64,000 nt of DNA. It comes from Burkholderiales bacterium (lineage in GTDB: Bacteria; Pseudomonadota; Gammaproteobacteria; Burkholderiales; Burkholderiaceae_D). The stretch's first letter is position 1, and every line of letters starts with the position of its first letter. Under the pieces are notes generated by a model. It saw only the letters and a list, made by a program, of their open reading frames with translations. It did no database searches and was not told where the DNA came from. Both the position numbers and the translations under genes were made by a program. Below, piece by piece: positions 56,905 to 64,000 of this stretch. The stretch covers positions 185,311-249,310 of the forward strand of contig JACQDX010000017.1 in assembly GCA_016200895.1 (NCBI GenBank), given 5' to 3'.

Positions 56905-59160
56905 TTATTTTCTTCCTGCCTGACCGGCTTGCACTACGCGGTTGCCAGCGTTTTGCGCCATGCTCAGATCTATCTCATGACGTCTTTGCTGCTCTGCTTC
57001 TCTTTGCGCACGCTCATCGCCAATGCGCTCTTGCAGCATCTTGACGGTCTGCTCCCAGCTCATGCCTTGCTGTACGTTGGCCATGGCACTCATGGCATGA
57101 GCGGCATGTTCTGAACTACCCGCCTGCATGGCGAGAATTTGTTCTGCCGTCAGGCTGGCTTGTGCCTGCACCTTGACGATCTCGGCCAATGCAATGGCAT
57201 TGGCTGGATCAGCGGTGGCGATCTTGCCGGTTTCGCTAAAATTGGCGATGGCATTCATGCGTTCTATGGCGATACGGGCCAGCAGGGCATCATGTGCCTG
57301 CTCTGCCTGACGTTGTTCACGTTCCAGACTCAGTCTGGCGAACTTGTCGGCACGCTCTGCTTCTGCCTGTTGCAATTCTTTTTTCCAGCGGCGTTCATCA
57401 TCTTGCTGTTTAAGTTGCTGGCGCAGGGTTTCTACTTCTACCTCGGCCAGCTTGGCCTGATGCTGTTGCTGCTGTGTCTGCTGTTCAAACAAGGCATGGG
57501 CTTTCAGGGTAGTCAGCAGTTTTTCATGCTGGGCCATGACATCGGCCTGATTATCGTTGCGCTTGATGCCATTGATTTTTTCCTGTATCTGGCTGCGTTT
57601 GAATTCAGTGTCAACATCGCTGATGCTGCCTTCACGTTGCAGCGCACGTGTGCGTTGCTGCTGCAACTCTTCTTCCCAGGCCTGTATGCGCTGGAACTCC
57701 CTGGCCTTGGTTTCTGCTTCTATGCTGATCAGTATCAGGCGGTTTTTTTGTTCTTCATCTTCGAGTTCCTGTTCACGGCGTGCCAAGTGGTTTTGCTTGT
57801 GGCGCAATAATTCTGTCTGGGCCGTTTGCTGTTCCTGATCTGCTATCAGGCTGGCTTGTGTAAATTCATGTTCGAGCTGGAATTTTTTTAACTGATGCTG
57901 GATTTTCTGCTGCATCAGTTGTGCGGCTTCCTTGCCCTGCAATTGGGTGATTTCTGATTCTGAACGCATCTTGATGCGCGCCATGGTGCGTATATGCAGC
58001 CACTGGTCTGCTTCGTTCTGGCGGTGCTCGGATTTTTGTTTGAGGCTGTGCTCGAGTTCTTTAACGGTATCTGCAGCACCGCGCTCCAGCGCATGCTTGC
58101 GCGTGGCTGCATCGGCAATGCGGCCATACAATTCAAGCTCGCGGGCACGTATGGTTTGCAGGCGCTCGTTTTCATCCTGGCGCAACTTGGCGCGGCTCAG
58201 GCGTTTCTTGGCGCTTTCGACCTGGCCTTGCATGTATAGCCAGCCCAAGTCTTTGCCAAACTCCTGGCGCATTTCTTCATGGCGGTAACGCAGGCGGATT
58301 TGCTCTTCCTGCCTGGCGATTTTTTGCCATTCACTATTGGTGTAAAGCGCATCGATGAGTTTGCTTTGTTCCAGTTTGGCGCGTTGACCATCGATGATCA
58401 GATGCATGCGGCCTATCTTTTCACTGAGCTTTTCCCTGTCATCCGTCAGCTTGTCGTGGCGCACTTCGCGGGTGACAGCCTGGGTCGCGACGAAGCCATA
58501 TTCTGCAATAGACAGGTTCAGGGTAGACAACAGACGTTCATCGAGTTGCTGGCGCAGGTGGGCATTGTCTTGCAGGTCCCGCAAGGACTGTGCACCCAGA
58601 AATTCAAGCGCAATCTGGCGCACCATGGGCTCCAGCAATTGCTGTAGTTGCTGGCAGGTGATGATACCGGGTGCATGCATGAAATGTTTGGCGAATGCAG
58701 GTACGTCTGCAATCTTGACACTGATGACAAACTTGGCAGCGATAGCCAGGAATTCTGCAGTGTGCATATCTTCAAAACTGAACAACAGGGCAAAGGGGTT
58801 CAGGCGAGTCAGCAAGATTTCTGCCGCTTTGTCTGTCTGCAACCCCATGAGCTGGCTGCTGATGTCTTGCCCTATATAGTCACCTGCCAGCAATTCGGCA
58901 AACTGGCCTTCTTGCAATATATAAGCGCGGGCGCTGACGGGGATATGCAAGTCTTGTTTAGTAATACTGCTAAGCGGCCGCACGCCAAAATACATGGCGA
59001 CCTCATTCTCTTTGGGCAGCCAGCGATTGTGGCGCAATATCGTCTCGTGCCGCGGGCTGCTCAACATGAGGCCGCAATGTGTGCAATAGACAGCATCTTG
59101 TATATTGTTATGGTCGCACTGGGGGCATTTGAGCTTGGAACTGGCAAAGATGCTGAACAT
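56905..59160 (-). CDS. Zinc-ribbon, SPFH-like, long coiled-coil protein
   Basis: The 751-residue protein starts (ATG 59160, AAGGAG site upstream) with a double-CxxC zinc ribbon, KCPQCDHNNIQDAVYCTHCGLM (about 11-32). A beta/alpha segment (about 55-260) follows, reminiscent of SPFH/band-7-type domains (VAMYFGVRPLSSITKQDLHIPVSARAYILQEGQFAELLAGDYIGQD). A Glu/Gln/Arg-rich coiled coil of about 450 residues makes up the rest. Such proteins scaffold membranes or filaments. It lies upstream of the kinase gene on the same strand (102-base gap), and could be its substrate (inference). An in-frame ATG at 59211 is less likely. Confidence 0.7.
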   Translation of the reverse strand: MFSIFASSKLKCPQCDHNNIQDAVYCTHCGLMLSSPRHETILRHNRWLPKENEVAMYFGVRPLSSITKQDLHIPVSARAYILQEGQFAELLAGDYIGQDISSQLMGLQTDKAAEILLTRLNPFALLFSFEDMHTAEFLAIAAKFVISVKIADVPAFAKHFMHAPGIITCQQLQQLLEPMVRQIALEFLGAQSLRDLQDNAHLRQQLDERLLSTLNLSIAEYGFVATQAVTREVRHDKLTDDREKLSEKIGRMHLIIDGQRAKLEQSKLIDALYTNSEWQKIARQEEQIRLRYRHEEMRQEFGKDLGWLYMQGQVESAKKRLSRAKLRQDENERLQTIRARELELYGRIADAATRKHALERGAADTVKELEHSLKQKSEHRQNEADQWLHIRTMARIKMRSESEITQLQGKEAAQLMQQKIQHQLKKFQLEHEFTQASLIADQEQQTAQTELLRHKQNHLARREQELEDEEQKNRLILISIEAETKAREFQRIQAWEEELQQQRTRALQREGSISDVDTEFKRSQIQEKINGIKRNDNQADVMAQHEKLLTTLKAHALFEQQTQQQQHQAKLAEVEVETLRQQLKQQDDERRWKKELQQAEAERADKFARLSLEREQRQAEQAHDALLARIAIERMNAIANFSETGKIATADPANAIALAEIVKVQAQASLTAEQILAMQAGSSEHAAHAMSAMANVQQGMSWEQTVKMLQERIGDERAQREAEQQRRHEIDLSMAQNAGNRVVQAGQAGRK

Positions 59161-59501
59161 GGGAACTCCTTCAATCGCTGCGCGGTGCGAGGACGAGGGA
59201 ATATCATGCACCTGAGCAAAAATGGTAGCACCGGGGGTGGATTTGAAAGACGCGAACAGAAGGAGGATTAGGGCTTAGATCGCGCTATGGATGGTTTTGA
59301 GAATATCTGTCAGTATAGTGGTGTAAAGTAAATTGCATGTCTCACATATAACTTTCTGCTGGGCATTTTGGATTTCTTATATTTTTACCCGCAATTGCAT
59401 CAAGAATTTCCGGCTCTTGCAAACAGGACATCATTTGCAATTATTCACATTGAGCAACAATCAACTTAAAGCTATCAGTACTTGTGACATCTTTTATTTA
59501 T

Positions 59502-59602
59502 AGGACTTACGCAAAACCGCCCCAGCTGCGTTGCAGCTCCTCGCCGTACTAAAGTACTGTCTTCGTCGCTACGCCTTGCTGGGACAATTTTGCGTAAGTC
59601 CT
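59502..59602. repeat. 101-bp MITE-like inverted-repeat element, copy 2
   Basis: This has the same 101-base length and 15-base terminal inverted repeats as the element at 28063-28163, in opposite orientation, with about 94% identity between them by eye. It occupies part of the 544-base gap 59161-59704, which otherwise shows only AT-rich sequence and presumably the promoters of the two divergent genes. Confidence 0.75.
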
Positions 59603-59704
59603 AATTTATTAGTATTTATAATGCTTTGCACTTCATGGCAGTATCTACATGTCCAAAGTTCTGTTACCCCGCCAGACAATAAAATTCTTGTTGATTATTA
59701 ATAC

Positions 59705-60463
59705 ATGAAAAATTTCCGACCATCCTTAATGTTATTGAGTGTTTCCTTGTTTGCGCCTGTCAGCCATGCAACCGATAAGGAGGTTGGTACTTTGCTCATG
59801 TCGGGGGAATGGCGGCAGGAAGTGGGCAGTTACGGCGTGCCCCAGCAGTTTGAAAAAATATTACCTGCCAAATGGCCGGGAGATCACTGGATCTCTCTTG
59901 ACCTTAAGGAAAACTCATTAGAAATAAGGCCCGCATCCAGTAAAGAGAAAATGCCAGACTGGCTGAAGAAAATTGTAGTGCAAATCCCGAACAAGGATCA
60001 GCCATCCAATGTTGAGCTTGAGACTATGGATGAGTACGACGGTCTTCATTATCTGCGCGTGCCCGGCGTCCAATTCAAGCCAGGCAAGCAGCCCATTTAT
60101 GTATTCAAAAACGGGACAGGCACTTTGCAACCTCAATTGGATTATCAATACCGGCTAGAATTGAATGGCGTGCCATTTGGTATGCGCGTTCAAAATGGTT
60201 TGAAAGGAAAAAACGGCGCAGCTTATGGAGAAGGGGCAACTTACTTCATTGAATATGCTGGCAAAAAATTTGAATATGCGCTGGGTTATTTCGGCTGGGA
60301 TTCACGCGTAGAAGCTATCGCCGATATAGATGGTGACGGCTTTCCTGATTTTATTATCGCTATCAATGGATCAAACAGTAGCGGCAGGTTTGTTTTATTG
60401 TCTTCTACTGCCAAACCCGGTAAAAACGCGCCGACTGCATCGCTACACAATTGGGGATGTTGA
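59705..60463 (+). CDS. Secreted protein of unknown function with a Ca-binding-like loop
   Basis: The 252-residue protein has a signal peptide (MKNFRPSLMLLSVSLFAPVSHA) and no cytoplasmic motifs. Near its C-terminus is IADIDGDGFPDFIIAINGSNSSGRFVLLSS, a D-x-D-G-D-G-x-x-D calcium-binding loop like those of FG-GAP or dockerin repeats. The rest is beta-rich and unrecognised. It ends with a single Cys (HNWGC). It is convergent with the FHA gene (15-base gap) and lies between genes of a kinase cluster, though on the other strand. Confidence 0.7.
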   Translation: MKNFRPSLMLLSVSLFAPVSHATDKEVGTLLMSGEWRQEVGSYGVPQQFEKILPAKWPGDHWISLDLKENSLEIRPASSKEKMPDWLKKIVVQIPNKDQPSNVELETMDEYDGLHYLRVPGVQFKPGKQPIYVFKNGTGTLQPQLDYQYRLELNGVPFGMRVQNGLKGKNGAAYGEGATYFIEYAGKKFEYALGYFGWDSRVEAIADIDGDGFPDFIIAINGSNSSGRFVLLSSTAKPGKNAPTASLHNWGC

Positions 60464-60477
60464 GCCTGTCTGTCGTT

Positions 60478-61968
60478 CTATTGATTGTTATCTGGATTTG
60501 CTGAACTTAAATAACGACAACCCGCTGGTAACTGAGTCAGTACTCTCAGATCAGCAAGCCCATCCAGTCTGGTGTCTTGCAAAGTAAGCTTGTCCCTATG
60601 CCAGAAGCCACCCCGCACATGAAATATCACTGGTAATCCTTCTGGTAAATCTTGCGTTGAAGGCACAGTTCTGGTTTCCGGTTTAAACAGGTACAGCAGG
60701 CTACTACCTGCCCCGGCAGCCGCATCACCAAGAATGACAGCATGCGGCAGTATCGCCATGATTTGCAATTTAACTATGCCCCTGACACTGGCGCAGAACT
60801 CGATTTGCATGCCTGGACACAAAGTATAGGGCTGGTCTTTTTCCATCGCCATGCCATCAAGCAAAGTGCCATAGCGCGACACATCGGTGATTTCTGCGCC
60901 CATCCCCTTTCTGCGGATGATGGCATGGCGAGCACTGATGCGGCGGGTCAGTCTGGCATTTTCTGCTGCGCTGTTGGCACGGTGACTTAGCAAGATGTCT
61001 GCTTGTGGATGAGCTTCCATACGACCAAGCACATACTCGTCCAACGCAAAGAGACGGATATTGCTGTGTGGCTGGGTCTGCTCTCCTATCAGGCTGGCCC
61101 ATTTTGTTGCTGCTGCGATTGACTTACTTATTGGCTTACTTATTGACTTGCTCGTTACTGGTCTGGCTGGCGGCACTTGCTCAGACCTGGCAGGGCTGGC
61201 TATTGCTGCACGGGCTTCAGACTCTGATGCGACTTCCATGAGTTCTTCATCCCAGGCAATAGTGCCCATGGCGATTTCATATTTTCCTGTTGGTGGGTGC
61301 ATGTCCAGTTTGGCTATGGAAGCATCCTTGGCATTGATTTCTATATTCATAATGCCTTGCGCATAGCCGTTCGACTGACCCAGTCCGCTGAGTGTGGCGA
61401 TGGCACCATCTCCGGCTATGACCTTGATATTCTTTTGAGCCGCTAAAAACACACTGTGGATTTCTGTCAGCGTGGCATCGGCCCGTGGCACGAAGATGAC
61501 GCTGGTGCATAACCACTTGCGTTTGACTCTGGGCTCTTGTTCATGTGACAAGCAGATTTCAAGCGGATATTGCCCATGTTCTTTGTTCCTGGATGAAAAA
61601 CTGAGCAACAAGGGCTGCCATAGTCCAGACGCAGTGCGTAACAGGCGTTGCTTTGCAACGCCAGCGACAATCAGTTCGGAACGTAATTGCACCTCTATGA
61701 TGGTGACATCTGGTGGCAACATGCCCCGCAATTCCAGCTTGATGGTTTGACGGCCACCTGCAGCACGCGGGTCATAACCGCTGAAATGCAGATGCAGGCT
61801 GGCGGGTGCTACTGCTACACGTTTTTGTGTCAGTCTGTCCGCTGATGCGTTGAGTAACTCCAGTCTTAGCGGGCTAACTGCCTGAGGGTGACCTGCGGCA
61901 CAGACGGCTTCACCCTCTGCCACCCAATGCGTGCAATGGGGGTGATGTGGGGCTTGGCATTTTTTCAT
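60478..61968 (-). CDS. FHA-domain protein
   Basis: The 496-residue protein starts with a Cys/His cluster (MKKCQAPHHPHCTHW...CAAGH), then a beta-rich region (about 35-240), a Ser/Lys-rich linker with SKSISKPISKSI repeats (about 285), and an FHA domain (about 312-405): YVLGRMEAHPQADILLSHR, RISARHAIIRRKGMGAEITDVSRYGTLLDGMAM. The Arg, Ser/His and Asn-equivalent positions of the phosphothreonine pocket are mostly present. FHA domains bind phosphothreonine, so a role downstream of the nearby Ser/Thr kinase is likely (inference). A further beta-rich region follows the FHA domain. Confidence 0.8.
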   Translation of the reverse strand: MKKCQAPHHPHCTHWVAEGEAVCAAGHPQAVSPLRLELLNASADRLTQKRVAVAPASLHLHFSGYDPRAAGGRQTIKLELRGMLPPDVTIIEVQLRSELIVAGVAKQRLLRTASGLWQPLLLSFSSRNKEHGQYPLEICLSHEQEPRVKRKWLCTSVIFVPRADATLTEIHSVFLAAQKNIKVIAGDGAIATLSGLGQSNGYAQGIMNIEINAKDASIAKLDMHPPTGKYEIAMGTIAWDEELMEVASESEARAAIASPARSEQVPPARPVTSKSISKPISKSIAAATKWASLIGEQTQPHSNIRLFALDEYVLGRMEAHPQADILLSHRANSAAENARLTRRISARHAIIRRKGMGAEITDVSRYGTLLDGMAMEKDQPYTLCPGMQIEFCASVRGIVKLQIMAILPHAVILGDAAAGAGSSLLYLFKPETRTVPSTQDLPEGLPVIFHVRGGFWHRDKLTLQDTRLDGLADLRVLTQLPAGCRYLSSANPDNNQ

Positions 61969-62196
61969 GATGAGGCAACGGTCATAATACGGGCGATGCT
62001 ACAACTATAGAGATAAAGTGCCAGATCAAACGGGGGAATACAGCCGTGTTTTGCCGCCTGTTTTTTTCACAGGATACGGTAGCCGCGTTGACCTGCCCGG
62101 CGCACTGCATTACCCTTGTCGTTTCGATATACTGCATTTCGCGTTTTGCTTGCGGAATGAAGTGGCCAACATGCTATCCCTGCTCTGGAAATTGCA

Positions 62197-63600
62197 ATGA
62201 AAAAAATCGTCGTTAAATTTGGTGGTTCCAACCTGTGCCAGCCTGAAGATATCAACCGCGTCGTCAATGTCGTGCAAACTTACCAACAGCCCCTGGTGCT
62301 GGTGGTGTCGGCGTTTTACGGCATTACCAATGCCCTCATCGCCTGCGTGCAAGCTGCAAGGGAAGGTGCAGGCACGGCAGCAGCCCTGGCCGAGAGCAAG
62401 GATTACACGCAAAACCTGCGTGCTCTGAAGAAGCAGATACTGGAAGCGAATATCAGCGATGCCACCACCCGCGCACGTGTAGAAAAAGCGCTGTCGGCAC
62501 GCCTCGACCAGCTCGACCGTTATCTGACCGGCATACACTGCATAGGAGACGTACCGACCTTCGTCAATGATGCCATCCTCAGCTATGGCGAGCGTCTGTC
62601 CAGCCTGTTGCTGACCGAAGTCTTGCTCAGCCATGGCATACAAGCACGCGAGGCCCTGCCAGAGGATATTGGCCTGGTCACCGATGGCGTGTTTGGCAAT
62701 GCCGCCTGCGATTTTGACGCCAGTGCCCCAGCTGTCGCTAAAGCATTACAAGGCGATGAAGTCATTGTCGTGCCGGGTTTTTATGGGGTAAACCGTGATG
62801 GCAAGGCTACCCTGTTTGGCCGCGGCGGTTCTGATTATTCGGCAGCATCAATCGCCTGCTGTATAGGTGCAGAATCACTGGATGTGTGGAAGGATGTTGA
62901 TGGCTTTCTCAGTGCCGACCCTGGTACGGTAAGCGCGCCGCATACGATTGCACAATTGAATTATCTGGAAGCGGCAGAGCTGTCTTACTTCGGTGCCAAG
63001 ATCTTGCATCCTCGCACAGTAGAGCCTTTGTTTGATCAGAATATCCCCATCCGTATTTTGAACATTACCCGCCCAGAGCGTGGTCTCTTACCCTATACCG
63101 TCATCAATGCGCAACGCAAAGTGACGCGTGATGTGGTGAAAAGTGTTACCTCAACCGAAGACGTGGCGATACTGAAATTGCACGGCCCTGGAGTTGGCTT
63201 CAAGCCTGGCATCCTGGCACAGGTGACCAATACCCTGGATGCGAATGGCATCAATATCAAGAGCGTACTGACGGCGCAGACTGCCATCAATATCCTGGTA
63301 TCCCGTGATCATCTCGATGCTGGCTATGCGGCACTGGTAGAGCATCATCTGGCCGGTGTGGTGGAAGTATCACGCAACGCAGATGTGGCTATTGTCGCCG
63401 TGGTTGGCGATGGTGTGCTGGAAGCGTCTGATGTAGGTGGCGCAATTGCCAGCCGTGCCTTGTCGGCGGCGATTGCGGCAGGCGTGCATGTCTGCCTGGC
63501 GGCTGCGGGTGCCAGCGAGGTGGCAGCGTATATGCTGGTGCAGCAGGAGGACAGGAAGCTGGCATTGCAGGCGATACATGCGGAGTTTTTTGGAGGGTGA
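62197..63600 (+). CDS. lysC: Aspartate kinase (monofunctional)
   Basis: Aspartate kinase makes aspartyl phosphate, the first step to Lys, Met, Thr and diaminopimelate. The 467-residue protein has the catalytic KFGGSN (residues 8-13), SAFYGITNAL, the GRGGSDYSAASIACCIGA loop (about 209-226), and KDVDGFLSADPG. Two C-terminal ACT domains follow (VAILKLHGPGVGFKPGILAQVTNTLDANGINIKSV and a second), which bind the feedback inhibitor. The length and ACT pair fit the LysC type III class (as in E. coli LysC) rather than the shorter Burkholderiales main lysC, so it may be a second isozyme (inference). Confidence 0.85.
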   Translation: MKKIVVKFGGSNLCQPEDINRVVNVVQTYQQPLVLVVSAFYGITNALIACVQAAREGAGTAAALAESKDYTQNLRALKKQILEANISDATTRARVEKALSARLDQLDRYLTGIHCIGDVPTFVNDAILSYGERLSSLLLTEVLLSHGIQAREALPEDIGLVTDGVFGNAACDFDASAPAVAKALQGDEVIVVPGFYGVNRDGKATLFGRGGSDYSAASIACCIGAESLDVWKDVDGFLSADPGTVSAPHTIAQLNYLEAAELSYFGAKILHPRTVEPLFDQNIPIRILNITRPERGLLPYTVINAQRKVTRDVVKSVTSTEDVAILKLHGPGVGFKPGILAQVTNTLDANGINIKSVLTAQTAINILVSRDHLDAGYAALVEHHLAGVVEVSRNADVAIVAVVGDGVLEASDVGGAIASRALSAAIAAGVHVCLAAAGASEVAAYMLVQQEDRKLALQAIHAEFFGG

Positions 63601-63701
63601 TGGGCTTAGTTTGCTGCGGTTTTTGTTCTTTTTGTTATTTCAAAAATTAAGTTTTTGATGTTTTCTGTCAAAAGGTAGCATTGATGAACAACGGACGCCG
63701 C

Positions 63702-63871
63702 TGGAGCGCCAGCCCGGTAGCCTCCAGCCTGCGCTGGAGCGACGAAATGGGGGCTAGTCGCTTTCCATTGTCTTGAGTTTTTTCTCCCAAAACCAGGACA
63801 ATTCTCGTATTTCCCAAACTCTCAAAATCGTCGCTCCAGCGAAGGCTGGAGGCTACCGGGCTGGAGCTCCA
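63702..63871. repeat. Long BIME-like inverted repeat after the aspartate kinase gene
   Basis: Left arm 63702-63745 and right arm 63828-63871 are inverted copies with only two mismatches in 44 positions. Each contains the TCCAGC-GCTGGA palindrome of the REP family seen at 4551 and 6105, plus an AGCCCGGTAGCC extension. The pair could form a long cruciform or a terminator-like hairpin. The remaining sequence, 63872-64000, shows nothing recognisable. Confidence 0.7.
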
Positions 63872-64000
63872 ATGGCGTTTGTCGCCAACTAATCAAGTCA
63901 ATTAACATGCGCGACTTATCATACTGTGCACTTAAAAAGCTTTGCCAGTGCCCTCATTAAAGTCCCTACATCTTTCAACATTCATTTCAGTCCTCAAAAA

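Overview
The window looks like the replication-origin end of a beta-proteobacterial chromosome. The order yidC-yidD-rnpA-rpmH / oriC / dnaA-dnaN-gyrB, the protein sequences, and a full nitrate-respiration block point to Burkholderiales, most likely an Oxalobacteraceae member (Undibacterium- or Janthinobacterium-like). The taxonomic call is inference from protein character only. Most of the backbone is GC-moderate to GC-rich; two stretches (about 8.7-13.8 kb and 41.1-46.0 kb) are visibly AT-richer and look acquired.

Layout. 1-8.6 kb: yidC (cut by the window edge), yidD, rnpA and rpmH on the minus strand, then a putative oriC with one perfect DnaA box, then dnaA, dnaN and gyrB on the plus strand. 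gyrB as written lacks about 50 conserved codons and is frameshifted. The dnaA-dnaN and dnaN-gyrB gaps hold dispersed palindromic repeats and a 118-bp imperfect hairpin. 8.8-13.7 kb: a compact four-gene AT-rich cassette (D12-class adenine methyltransferase, calcineurin-like phosphoesterase, ORC/CDC6-like P-loop ATPase, unknown protein). It has the architecture of a defence system, and I cannot match it to a named one. 13.8-15.7 kb: a secreted or anchored esterase, two small membrane proteins and an ArsR-type regulator.

16-37.8 kb: nineteen consecutive minus-strand genes for anaerobic nitrate respiration. In the direction of transcription they are narK1, narK2, narGHJI, a cytosolic parvulin, a hemerythrin, a heme-copper-oxidase-like membrane protein, moaA, a beta-carbonic anhydrase, narX, narL, a Crp/Fnr regulator, ubiU, ubiV, ubiT, a DGC-domain protein and nnrS. 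They supply transport, enzyme, chaperones, molybdenum cofactor, sensing, NO/metal handling and oxygen-independent ubiquinone synthesis.

38.2-46 kb: a 964-residue fusion of a phytoene-desaturase-like flavoprotein and a polyprenyl diphosphate synthase, followed by the second AT-rich island: an RNase-H-fold protein overlapping an atypical Ser/Thr kinase, then a DUF4297 (Cap4-like) nuclease with a zinc-hook SMC-like ATPase (Lamassu/ABC-3C-like). 46-55.3 kb: an amino-acid binding protein, MarR regulators with their neighbours, katG, DUF3297 and DTW-domain genes, and an exported alpha/beta hydrolase. 55.3-62 kb: a phospho-signalling cluster (SHOCT-Ser/Thr kinase, zinc-ribbon/SPFH-like coiled-coil protein, FHA protein) with a secreted protein between. 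62.2-63.6 kb: aspartate kinase, then a long inverted repeat to the window end.

The strongest candidates for undescribed biology are the 8.8-13.7 kb cassette, the oxidoreductase/prenyl-synthase fusion, the RNase-H-like/kinase pair and the kinase/SPFH/FHA cluster. Small mobile features include two inverted copies of a 101-bp MITE-like element and several REP/BIME-like families. I saw no tRNA, rRNA, CRISPR array, integrase or transposase gene in the window.
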